Assembly (NCBI GenBank): GCA_023957235.1
Contig: JAMLHI010000001.1
Location: 496,001-560,000, forward strand
Source: Chitinophagales bacterium
GTDB taxonomy: Bacteria; Bacteroidota; Bacteroidia; Chitinophagales; JADIYW01
Length of the DNA stretch: 64,000 nt
Direction of reading: 5' to 3'
Notes under the pieces: generated by a model
Told to the model about the DNA's origin: nothing
Seen by the model: only the letters and a program-made list of their open reading frames with translations
Databases searched by the model: none
Part shown: positions 46,380 to 54,092 of the stretch, piece by piece
Numbering within the stretch: the first letter of the stretch is position 1
Layout: each line of letters starts with the position of its first letter
Made by a program: the position numbers and the translations under genes

Positions 46380-47148
46380 TTGCACCTCCTCTTATCTGTT
46401 GAAGCCATGTATCTACGTTGGGAACCTTATTCCAATTTGTCGAGGCTCGTTCAATTAACAAATCCAATTTATGTTCATCATAATTTGGATTGTAAGTGAT
46501 GTAGTCAATTAACTTTAAATCAAATGGTTTTCCATCTGCAAGGTTTTGTTTTCCCTTTGCCCTAACGCCATACACTTTAAACAGCCGTTTTTCTCCCTCT
46601 AAGAGCTGTTGCTCGGTTGCACTGACTACCAACTTGCCGTATTCTTTTGTTAATAGATGAAAATTAGGGTTGTTTCCTCCTTCTTCATTTATTTTACCAT
46701 AGAGTACAAATTCTGTCTCAATAAAAGTGGCGGCAACTTTAAAATAAGCAGTGTCTTTATTTATTTTTAAAATAGGTTCTTTTGCGGATGAACTGTAAAA
46801 TGAAATTTCAAGATTTTTTTCTGCTGCTCTCCGCTGAAACTTATCAATAATTTCAGCTCGTTTATTGTCCAGAAAATCAATGTTTCCTCTGTTCTTAATT
46901 TCGGTGCTTAACCCATTAAAAAGCAGAACTCCTGAAATTGGCAGGTAAAACAAATTACGGGCAGAACCTTCTTCAATTCTGTAGGATATGTGTGGTCTAT
47001 CAGCTTTATCACCTCTTGAAGGGTACAAAAAGGTTTCCACATCGCTGATGATTTCTTTTATCTCAGCAATGTCTATATCAATGGGTTTCATTGGCTTATT
47101 GCCGACTGTCCCATCAATTTTAACTTCTATGTAACCTTGTTCTTCCAC
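46372..47148 (-). CDS. Uncharacterised 258-residue protein paired with the PIN gene (candidate antitoxin)
   Basis: No family recognised. It starts with a GTG (the only possible start, since a stop lies four codons upstream): MEEQGYIEVKIDGTVGNKPM. It is a mixed alpha/beta, charged, soluble protein without signal or membrane segments. It contains DIAEIKEIISDVETFLYP, RIEEGSARNLFYLPI and a C-terminal YNPNYDEHKLDLLIERAS. Its stop lies eight bases inside the PIN gene, so translation is coupled. The usual VapB is about 80 residues with a ribbon-helix-helix or AbrB fold, which I do not see. An antitoxin role is therefore only suggested by position. It starts 17 bases after the orphan hsdS tail. Confidence 0.65.
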   Translation of the reverse strand: MEEQGYIEVKIDGTVGNKPMKPIDIDIAEIKEIISDVETFLYPSRGDKADRPHISYRIEEGSARNLFYLPISGVLLFNGLSTEIKNRGNIDFLDNKRAEIIDKFQRRAAEKNLEISFYSSSAKEPILKINKDTAYFKVAATFIETEFVLYGKINEEGGNNPNFHLLTKEYGKLVVSATEQQLLEGEKRLFKVYGVRAKGKQNLADGKPFDLKLIDYITYNPNYDEHKLDLLIERASTNWNKVPNVDTWLQQIRGGANG

Positions 47149-47165
47149 TCTGCAAATTTACAAAT

Positions 47166-47243
47166 TTAAATGGCAGTTTCCACCTCCTCCTTCACTCCCC
47201 AAACCTCACCAATCTTCTCTTTTATCTTTTGCTCAAAACCTAT
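47166..47243 (-). pseudogene. Orphaned 3' end of hsdS
   Basis: Minus strand reading gives IGFEQKIKEKIGEVWGVKEE and VETAI before a stop, preceded by an in-frame stop. FEQKIKEKIGEVWG repeats the last residues of the live fused gene (FEKKIKEKIGEVWGG) with one change. The 42 bases 47196-47237 match 47666-47707 at 38 positions. The four-helix-bundle cassette lies exactly between. I read this as the original end of hsdS, cut off by the insertion. Confidence 0.8.
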
Positions 47244-47245
47244 TT

Positions 47246-47660
47246 AATTACGAATTTCAAATTTCGAATTACGATTGCTTCATTGTTATTTGAATTTTGC
47301 CAATAATTCTACAAATTTCTTCTATATCGTTGATTAGGCTGTCTGCAATTTCGTTAGTTAAGTATTCTGTTTCTTTCAAAAGTTTTATCCAATACAGAGT
47401 TTCTCTTGCTTCTTTGTAAGTAATAGAAAGTTTTGAAATAAAATCAGCTTTTGATTGTCCATCAATAGCTTCTTCTACATTTGCCCCAATTGACGTTCCA
47501 CTACGAAGAATTTGTTTAGAAAGAATAAACTCTTTCTTTTCATTTATCAAATATTTATACGCATTTACAATCCTGATGGCAAAAGCAAAACTCTTTTCTT
47601 GAATAATATTATTCGTTTTCATCGTAATTCGTAATTTCTAATTCGTAATTCGTAATTAAT
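47246..47660 (-). mobile_element. Four-helix-bundle cassette C with inverted AT-rich ends (inferred element)
   Basis: The left end ATTTCGAATTACGAT (47261-47275) mirrors the right end ATCGTAATTCGTAATTTCTA (47621-47640), with further AATTCGTAATT words up to 47660. The four-helix-bundle gene fills the space, and its stop codon lies inside the left repeat. The outer neighbours are duplicated hsdS 3' sequence. Mobility is inferred. Confidence 0.55.
47269..47622 (-). CDS. Four helix bundle protein (S23/Avd-like), third copy
   Basis: 117 residues. FAFAIRIVNAYKYLINEKKE, LSKQILRSGTSIGANVEEAI, SKADFISKLSITYKEARETL and YWIKLLKETEYLTNEIAD match the family and align along their whole length with the copy at 10622, though only about half the residues are identical. 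The start codon ATG lies in the right inverted repeat and the stop in the left, so the cassette is almost nothing but this gene. It interrupts the end of the type I specificity gene. Function unknown; binding of structured nucleic acid is plausible from the family. Confidence 0.92.
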   Translation of the reverse strand: MKTNNIIQEKSFAFAIRIVNAYKYLINEKKEFILSKQILRSGTSIGANVEEAIDGQSKADFISKLSITYKEARETLYWIKLLKETEYLTNEIADSLINDIEEICRIIGKIQITMKQS

Positions 47661-50200
47661 CACCCTCCCCAAACTTCCCCAATCTTCTCTTTTATTTTTT
47701 TCTCAAAGATTTCAATCAATCGTTTGTTGGCATTGACCAATTGCATTTCTTCTTCTATGGCTTTTACTATTTCTGTTTGCTCAATAATATCAGGAACTGG
47801 AATTGGAAACTTTCTCAATGTTGTCAGCCCGATAAATTGTTGTGCTCCACCGCTTGACATCAAACTTATGTATTCCAGTGCATTCTGTGATTTTAGATAA
47901 TACAGCAAAAAAGTATGATTGATTTTGCCAAGTGGTTTTATTAAACCAACATTTTTAATACTGAATTCTCTTTTATCATCAATTACGCAACTCATTCCTC
48001 TGTTTGCACCAATCATTGAAATAATAATATCGCCAAATTCAACATTGGAACGTTTAATTATTTTTTGATGGTCTTCTCTTGAAATAAACTGAATATCATC
48101 AAATGAAAGTCCATCTTTTGTAATGTTCTTTTGAGTTACAAATGGAATTCCGTTCTCCAAAACATATTTTGGCGAATCGTGTGTTCCGTCTCTAACATCA
48201 CACAATTGGTCAAGTTCCACCATTTCGTAATTCGTAATTGGTAATTCATAATTGATTACCGGTTTGTAGTTGTTTACTATTTGCTTGGCTCCGTCTATTA
48301 TTTTTTGGTAGCCTTCTATTTCGGCTACTATTTGCTGTTGAATAGAAAGCGGTGGGAGCGGGATTTCAAGTTCGCTAAAACTTGTTTTTGAAATTTCTTT
48401 GAATGTGCTTCCTGAAGACATTTCATTCATTTCTTCAATCCTTTCAGTAAGCACAAATGCAATATATTCTGGAATTGCTTTATCAAAATCTTGAATGATG
48501 ATGTTTTTAAATCCTTGATTGGTAGCAACAGGGATTTTGTTTATTGCTATTCTGCCAATTGTTGCTCTTGACGATACTAAAACCGATTTTGCTGGAAGCA
48601 ATTTTGCGGACGATTTTGCTAAACCTAGCTCTGAAATTTTTCTTTCTGTGTCATTAATAATCGTAATAAAGTCACTTGAGGGTAAATCTTTCAAAGTGGC
48701 CCAATGAATATTTCCATTCCAATATTCAGCTTTTTCTGAACTTGGCGTTCCGCCGCTTTCAATTTTAAAATACCGTTCATCACCTAGTTTTACTAATTCA
48801 AATTCCGTCTGAACTTTTTCAGTTTCAAAATACCTCTCCGCACTTAAAAGAATATCCTTGTTAGCGAGCACTGTCTCCTTTTCAACCAAAGTAGCCATAC
48901 TCGGCATTTCATCTAAAGGTTCATCATTAGCAATTCGTAATTTGTAATTCGTAATTACTGCCAAAGCAGTCGGCAAATCGTTTTTATCAATTTCTCTGCG
49001 TTGTGCTCCAAGGTCAAAGCCATCGTTTTCAATTTTTAAAAACAATATGTGTTGGCATTTTTTCGCTAGTTTTTTGTCTAAAATAAGAATGGAAGTTTTT
49101 ACACCACTGTAAGGTTGAAACACACCTGCCGGCAAACTAATCACCGCTATCAAACTATCCTGCACCAACATTTTCCGCAATTGCTTGTAAGCGTTTTGGC
49201 TGGTGGCTACAATGCCGTTGGGTACAACAATACCTGCTCGTCCGTTGCTGTTCAGGTGTTCGGCTATGTAGTCTGTAAACAATACTTCAGCTTTGTTGGC
49301 TTGCACGCCAAATTTTTTGTGTGGTCGTATGCCGCCTTTCGGTGTCATAAATGGCGGATTTGCCAATATCACATCAAAGGTTTCCTGCCAGCGGTCTTCA
49401 CTGCTCAAGGTGTCGTATTCGTGTATTTGCGGAGTGGCAAATCCGTGTAAATACATATTGGCCAAACTCAACCGCACCATATCGGGGCTAATATCGTAAC
49501 CCACTATGCTTTGTCCTATTTTTTTGCGTTCGCCAGGTGTTAGACCCATTACGAATTTAGAATTACGAATTGCTGCATCTTCGTCATTTTTAATTTGAAA
49601 TTCGTAATTGATTATATGTTTGTAGGCACTTAATAAGAAGCCTGCCGTACCGCAAGCTGGGTCAAGCACGGTTTCATTTTTCTGTGGGTTTACACAAGCC
49701 GTTACAAAATCAATAATATGTCGTGGCGTTCTGAATTGTCCTGCATCGCCTTGACTTCCCATTACACTCAACAGGTATTCAAAAGCATCGCCCAATTTTT
49801 CGCTGTGGCTGTATTCAAACTCGTTAATGTGTTTTAAAAACAGTTTCAGCGTGGCAGGGTCACGGTAGGGCAAGTACGCATTTTTAAATATGTTTCGGAA
49901 CAGTTCGGGAATATTCGGATTGGTGTTCAGTTTTTCCAATGCTTCACTGTAAAGCGAAAGCATATCCTGTCCGCTCAATGATGGGTCAAACAGTTTTCGC
50001 CAACCGTATTTGGCATATTCACCAGTAAAGAACTTGGCTTTGCCTTTGAATTTTTCAACGGCTTCCTTATCCATATCATCCATAAACTTATAGATAAGAG
50101 CCAGCGTAATTTGCTCAATTTGGCTTTTCGGGTCGGGCACTTTACCTACCAGCACATCACGGCAATCGTCAATATTTTTCTTTGTTATGTTGTCTAGCAT
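47660..50200 (-). CDS. Type I restriction-modification fused methyltransferase/specificity protein (HsdM-HsdS)
   Basis: An 846-residue fusion that methylates DNA and sets the target of the type I enzyme. Residues to about 460 are HsdM: an N-terminal helical domain, SAM motif I DPACGTAGFL near 180 and catalytic NPPF near 281 (gamma class). From about 470, two target-recognition domains follow: KLGDERYFKIESGGTPSSEK with the helix SIQQQIVAEIEGYQKIID, then ELDQLCDVRDGTHDSPKYV with the last helix. Three stretches encoded by AT-rich repeats are inserted in frame: INYEFQIKNDEDAAIRNSKF, ITNYKLRIANDEP and INYELPITNYEMVEL. Core motifs are intact. The gene ends early at a stop created by the cassette junction. 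Confidence 0.9.
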   Translation of the reverse strand: MLDNITKKNIDDCRDVLVGKVPDPKSQIEQITLALIYKFMDDMDKEAVEKFKGKAKFFTGEYAKYGWRKLFDPSLSGQDMLSLYSEALEKLNTNPNIPELFRNIFKNAYLPYRDPATLKLFLKHINEFEYSHSEKLGDAFEYLLSVMGSQGDAGQFRTPRHIIDFVTACVNPQKNETVLDPACGTAGFLLSAYKHIINYEFQIKNDEDAAIRNSKFVMGLTPGERKKIGQSIVGYDISPDMVRLSLANMYLHGFATPQIHEYDTLSSEDRWQETFDVILANPPFMTPKGGIRPHKKFGVQANKAEVLFTDYIAEHLNSNGRAGIVVPNGIVATSQNAYKQLRKMLVQDSLIAVISLPAGVFQPYSGVKTSILILDKKLAKKCQHILFLKIENDGFDLGAQRREIDKNDLPTALAVITNYKLRIANDEPLDEMPSMATLVEKETVLANKDILLSAERYFETEKVQTEFELVKLGDERYFKIESGGTPSSEKAEYWNGNIHWATLKDLPSSDFITIINDTERKISELGLAKSSAKLLPAKSVLVSSRATIGRIAINKIPVATNQGFKNIIIQDFDKAIPEYIAFVLTERIEEMNEMSSGSTFKEISKTSFSELEIPLPPLSIQQQIVAEIEGYQKIIDGAKQIVNNYKPVINYELPITNYEMVELDQLCDVRDGTHDSPKYVLENGIPFVTQKNITKDGLSFDDIQFISREDHQKIIKRSNVEFGDIIISMIGANRGMSCVIDDKREFSIKNVGLIKPLGKINHTFLLYYLKSQNALEYISLMSSGGAQQFIGLTTLRKFPIPVPDIIEQTEIVKAIEEEMQLVNANKRLIEIFEKKIKEKIGEVWGG
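48222..48260. repeat. AT-rich repeat block between the two recognition domains of hsdS
   Basis: ATTTCGTAATTCGTAATTGG followed by TAATTCATAATTGATTACC; it encodes INYELPITNYE on the minus strand. The words match the ends of cassette C. Confidence 0.75.
48931..48958. repeat. AT-rich repeat block between HsdM and HsdS parts
   Basis: CAATTCGTAATTTGTAATTC followed by GTAATTAC. It encodes VITNYKLRI at the methyltransferase-specificity junction. Confidence 0.75.
49548..49615. repeat. AT-rich repeat block inside the HsdM domain
   Basis: ATTACGAATTTAGAATTACG and, 20 bases on, the inverted TTTGAAATTCGTAATTGAT. It inserts INYEFQIKND...IRNSKF shortly after motif I, in a loop of the methyltransferase. 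Confidence 0.75.
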
Positions 50201-50212
50201 TGTTTTGTTATT

Positions 50213-50530
50213 GTGTCACCCCTTCGGGGTTTTTGTTGTGTTTCAATGTTTTTTTATAATCCTATCAGCCCTTCGGGCTTGTTTGTTTTATCATTGGTTT
50301 TATTTTATAATTCTGTCACCCTTTCAGGGTTTTTGTTGTGTTTCAATGTTTTTTCTATAATCCTATCAGCCCTTCGGGCTTGTTTGTTTTATCATTGGTT
50401 TTATTCTATAATCCTGTCAGCCCTTCGGGCTTTATTATAATTATGGATTTTATTAATCCCGAAGGGATGTCATAATTATAGAAAAATAAATTTCATAATC
50501 GTCATCAACCCCGAATGGGGTGACATTATG
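50213..50530. repeat. REP-like palindrome cluster next to the RAYT gene
   Basis: Seven GC-rich hairpins in AT-rich DNA. Five are in one orientation (CACCCCTTCGGGGT, CAGCCCTTCGGGCTTG, CACCCTTTCAGGGT, CAGCCCTTCGGGCTTG, CAGCCCTTCGGGCTTT). Two are inverted (AATCCCGAAGGGATGTC, CAACCCCGAATGGGGTGAC). The units from 50241 and 50341 form a 100-base tandem repeat with two hairpins each. They alternate TGTCACC-type and CTATCAGCC-type tags, as in BIME-like REP pairs, and occupy the space between hsdM/S and the transposase gene. Confidence 0.85.
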
Positions 50531-50549
50531 CAATTCCCAATTTGTCGAA

Positions 50550-51011
50550 TTATTCAATCCATTCAAACAAATATTTTTCATTGTGCTCAATTTCAAATTT
50601 TCTTAAAAATTCTACGTACTCCTCTTTAAACGTTTTCTGTTTATGGTGCTCCTCTTGATCTAAAATATAATTGTAAACATTTTCAATTTGTGAATGTGAA
50701 TACGAAAAAGCTCCATATCCCTCTTGCCATTGAAACTTTCCCTTTATCAACCTATTCTCATTAATCCATTTGCTAGAGTTGTTTTTAATATCCCTGACCA
50801 AATCAGAAACAGACATAGAAGGTCTTAATCCTATAAAAGCGTGAATATGATCAGGCATTCCATTCACAATAATTGATTTTTGTTCTTTTCCTTTAATGAT
50901 TCCTGCTATATATTTATGCAAGTCATCTTTCCAAACATTGTTTATTAAATTCTCTCTGCCTTTCACTGCAAAGACCACCTGGATATAAATTTGTGAAAAT
51001 GTTCCTGGCAT
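50550..51011 (-). CDS. REP-associated tyrosine transposase (RAYT, IS200-like Y1 family)
   Basis: A 153-residue single-strand DNA nuclease of the HUH Y1 type. The HUH motif is seen in VNGMPDHIHAFIGLRP and the catalytic tyrosine region in SQIENVYNYILDQEEHHKQ; FQWQEGYGAFSYS is the conserved strand before it. KTFKEEYVEFLRKFEIEHNE is a frequent RAYT tail. RAYTs act on REP hairpins, and a cluster of these lies right after its stop. It starts two bases after the hsdR stop, so it is embedded in the restriction operon. No full insertion sequence ends are evident; RAYTs are usually domesticated singletons. Confidence 0.92.
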   Translation of the reverse strand: MPGTFSQIYIQVVFAVKGRENLINNVWKDDLHKYIAGIIKGKEQKSIIVNGMPDHIHAFIGLRPSMSVSDLVRDIKNNSSKWINENRLIKGKFQWQEGYGAFSYSHSQIENVYNYILDQEEHHKQKTFKEEYVEFLRKFEIEHNEKYLFEWIE

Positions 51012-51013
51012 AT

Positions 51014-53572
51014 TTAAGCAGATAAAAATTTATTCAACGATACATAGGTTTTAACATAGTAGGGCAGTTTACTTTTCATTTCATCGGGCACACGGTTAAA
51101 ATCTTCCACGTTAAACGTTGGGTTGTGATACAATTCTGTAAAATCTTGTTGGTCTATAATTTCTCTTACACTTGGGTCGGTGATGTAGGCATAAAAGAAA
51201 TAGCGTAAACCTTGTAAATCGTTGATGTCGGCAACATTGTTGGTGGTGATGAATTTTTCAAATTCGTCACTCAACAAATCGTCTTTGCCTTTTATCTGAT
51301 TTCCGAAATAAATGAGTTCCAACAATTCACGCCAACCAATTTTGCGGTCAATCTTCAACGACCTGCGAAGCTTTTCCAAATCAAAATATTCTTCGGGTTT
51401 GTTGTCGTATTTCTCTTTGGCTCTTGCAGTGGCAATTTCAACATCACCCGCTTCCATCAGTTGTTTTATTTCTTCATCAGTTTTTACTTTCTCCTCAAAT
51501 TGCTGAAAAAACATTCGGTCAACTTTCATTCCTGTAAAGTCAACTTGTTGTTCGTTCCAAGTGGCAATCTTGTCATTCTCTTTGTATTCGTAACCGTCAC
51601 GCTTTGGCTTCAAGGTGTTGTCGTCAACGGTTGGAAAATCATCGCCTTGCTCAAAGTTTTTCGGCAGTTTCAATACTTGGTCGTACTGATATTTTTCTTC
51701 AAAGTATTCGCAAGTGGCAAAGAAGTCAAAGAGTTTGAAAGTGGTTTTGTCAATGGAAATGGTTTCTTCTTCTCCAAGTTCGTTCTTGAATTTATGTTCA
51801 AAGGTGTGAACACGGGTGCCACGTCCTTTTATCTGAATAAATTCAGTGGGCGAAAAAATAGGTCGCATCAAAGCCAAATTCAAAATGTTGGGACAATCCC
51901 AACCTGTAGTCATCATTCCAACAGTAACACAAACTCTTGCTTTACTGGTTTTGTATGATTCCAACATTTCGTTGCCTTTGGCAAAATTGCTAAAGCCCAA
52001 CAGTTTGTCGTTGCTGTAATCAACGGTCATTTGCTGACTGTTCTGCACGTTGGAAGTTACCTGAACGGCAAAGTCGCTTTGATACTTGCCAGGGAAATAT
52101 TGATGTGCATATTCATTGAGCAGTTGAGCCAATTTTGCAGCGTGATTTTGCGAAACAGCAAAAACCAAACTCTTTCCAAACTCTCCAGTGATTGGGTCTT
52201 TCAGTCCGTTTTCAATAAATGTTTTGCAAAATACACGGTTGGTTTCATCGCTGAAAAATTTCCGTTCAAAGTGATTTTGTTTGTATTTTACTTCTTCCAA
52301 AACATCTTCCTGCTCGATGGTGGCAACTGTAACCATTACGCCATAACCTTGCTCAGAAAGTAGTTTGGTGGTTACATCTGTTCTTGCATCCACTACAATT
52401 GGCTGTCTCAAATAACCGTCTTTAGCACCATCTACAAGCGTATAACGATAAGTTGGAATACCACTCTCACAACCGAAGGTTGTGTATGTGTCCAACAACA
52501 TTCTTCGTTCCAATTCTCTTGGGTCTTCAATATTTTCGGTGTCAAGATGTTTTAAATAGTCCTTTGGCGTGGCTGTCAACCCCAATTTGTAACCCAAGAA
52601 ATATTCAAATAAAGCACGGCTGTTTCCTCCTCCTAAAAGTCGGTGTGATTCATCTGAAATGATTAAATCAAAGTCAGTTGGTGAAAACAGTTTTTTGTAT
52701 TTGTTATTCACCATCAATGATTGAATGGTGGTAACAACAATTTCCGCTTTTCTCCAGTCGTTGCGTTTCTCCTTGTAAACAACTGTTGTCAGGTCGTTTT
52801 TAAGATAATTGGTAAAATCTTTTCTTGCTTGTTCTTCCAATTCCAAACGGTCAACCAAAAATAAAACTCGTCTTGCGTTGCCAGTTCTATAAAATAATTT
52901 AATGATTGCAGCAGATGTTAGCGTTTTGCCTGTTCCTGTTGCCATTTCCAGCAAGAAACGTTTTTTGCCTTCACTCACTGCTTTCTGAACAGCTTGTATG
53001 GCTTCAACTTGGTAATATCTTAGGAAACGAAGTTTTAAATTGAAGATTAAATCTTTCTTTTTCTGTTCGTCCTGAAATTCTGGAATTTGTTTGTAGTTCG
53101 GAAGCTGCGTTAAAACAACATAGTCGTCATTTACTTGTTCGCTAACTAATTTGCTAGGGTCGGGATTGAATTGATAATATTGTTTAATGGATTCCAATGT
53201 CGGAAACACTTGAATTTGTTCAGGATTTCCAGTTTCAATATTCCATAAGAAATGCAGTATCCCGTTGGAAAGAATTACAAACTTTACTTTCTGCGACTTG
53301 GCGTAATTTCTTGCTTGTTCTTTTCCAACCAGTGGATTCAAACTTTCTTTTTTGGCTTCTAAAACCAATACAGGATTTTGGTTTTCGTCAACCAGCAAAA
53401 AGTCAATGAAACCATTTTTGGAATGTTCAAAGTTTTCTCCTAAGTCATCCATTTTGATGGAAGATTCCAATTTAATGGTCGCTTTATCTTTGTCCGTGTC
53501 AAAGAAACGCCAGCCTGCTTCTTCAAGCAGTTTATTAATCTTAATTCTTGCCTTTGCTTCCTTTTCAGCCAT
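51014..53572 (-). CDS. hsdR: Type I restriction enzyme HsdR subunit
   Basis: The motor and nuclease subunit of the type I enzyme, 852 residues. The N-terminal nuclease domain shows IDFLLVDENQNPVLVLEAKK, the PD-(D/E)XK core. SF2 helicase motifs follow: Walker A ATGTGKTLTSAAIIK near 214, DESHR, LGLTATP, TTGWDCPNI and IKGRGTRVH. The C-terminal ~180 residues are the EcoEI-type helical domain that contacts HsdM/S. All catalytic residues are intact. It is first in the order hsdR, RAYT, hsdM/S on the minus strand, which is not the usual order, and hsdM and hsdS are fused downstream. The 520 bases upstream hold only the doubtful remnant at 53788-53982. Confidence 0.93.
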   Translation of the reverse strand: MAEKEAKARIKINKLLEEAGWRFFDTDKDKATIKLESSIKMDDLGENFEHSKNGFIDFLLVDENQNPVLVLEAKKESLNPLVGKEQARNYAKSQKVKFVILSNGILHFLWNIETGNPEQIQVFPTLESIKQYYQFNPDPSKLVSEQVNDDYVVLTQLPNYKQIPEFQDEQKKKDLIFNLKLRFLRYYQVEAIQAVQKAVSEGKKRFLLEMATGTGKTLTSAAIIKLFYRTGNARRVLFLVDRLELEEQARKDFTNYLKNDLTTVVYKEKRNDWRKAEIVVTTIQSLMVNNKYKKLFSPTDFDLIISDESHRLLGGGNSRALFEYFLGYKLGLTATPKDYLKHLDTENIEDPRELERRMLLDTYTTFGCESGIPTYRYTLVDGAKDGYLRQPIVVDARTDVTTKLLSEQGYGVMVTVATIEQEDVLEEVKYKQNHFERKFFSDETNRVFCKTFIENGLKDPITGEFGKSLVFAVSQNHAAKLAQLLNEYAHQYFPGKYQSDFAVQVTSNVQNSQQMTVDYSNDKLLGFSNFAKGNEMLESYKTSKARVCVTVGMMTTGWDCPNILNLALMRPIFSPTEFIQIKGRGTRVHTFEHKFKNELGEEETISIDKTTFKLFDFFATCEYFEEKYQYDQVLKLPKNFEQGDDFPTVDDNTLKPKRDGYEYKENDKIATWNEQQVDFTGMKVDRMFFQQFEEKVKTDEEIKQLMEAGDVEIATARAKEKYDNKPEEYFDLEKLRRSLKIDRKIGWRELLELIYFGNQIKGKDDLLSDEFEKFITTNNVADINDLQGLRYFFYAYITDPSVREIIDQQDFTELYHNPTFNVEDFNRVPDEMKSKLPYYVKTYVSLNKFLSA

Positions 53573-53787
53573 CTAGTTCAATGCAAATTTTGTACAGTGG
53601 GAAAAAATTAAAACACAGAAGGGTAGCTAATGAGTGTCGACTTACTCGTTGTCCAATTGTTATATTGTTTGTATGTCTGTGTTCACCTATCAAAATGGTT
53701 TACTATCTGTTTAAGTTTCGGTCATTTGTTCAATGTTCGGAGTGTCGTCCTACCATTCTGACTATTGTAAAAAATAGCTACTGTATA

Positions 53788-53982
53788 TCAATTAGTTATA
53801 TTTTCCAATTCTTTATTAGTCAATCCAAATTTAGTGATTTGCTTTTGTATTCTTTTTCCAATTCCCAATTTTCTTTTTTGGTCTAAAAATAAACATCCTT
53901 CTGGGTTGATATATTGTACGCCTTTTACAGCTATGTTCTAAATTATTGACAATGTCCATTGGTGTTTTTCTTCTTCTACCAT
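53788..53982 (-). pseudogene. Possible small gene remnant with one internal stop
   Basis: Minus strand reading starts MVEEEKHQWTLSII, meets a TAG, then continues NIAVKGVQYINPEGCLFLDQ, KRKLGIGKRIQKQITKFGLT and NKELENITN before a TGA. The part after the stop has a plausible protein composition and a basic helix. I recognise no family. It lies upstream of hsdR on the same strand. Nothing else is visible in the 520-base gap. Confidence 0.3.
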
Positions 53983-54092
53983 AAAAAAATATTTTTTTAA
54001 ATGCTCTAAGAAGATGCGCTTTTGGCTAAGACTGTATAGGTAGGATTACACATAACTATTTGGAAAGACAATACTCAGCTATTACCTCCAAC

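Noticed and set aside
50213-50440. Plus-strand open frame of 75 codons
   Set aside because: It is a translation of the REP tandem repeats (repeated MFSIILSALRACLF-like runs) without protein-like signal.
50213-50540. Possible CRISPR array
   Set aside because: The 100-base period, palindromic units in both orientations and an adjoining RAYT gene fit REP elements; there are no uniform short repeats with unique spacers and no cas genes.
51461-52363. Long plus-strand ORFs inside hsdR
   Set aside because: They are antisense shadows of a well-conserved helicase gene.
53548-53886. 112-codon plus-strand ORF upstream of hsdR
   Set aside because: It overlaps the hsdR start on the opposite strand and has no domain; the minus-strand remnant at 53788-53982 is more protein-like.
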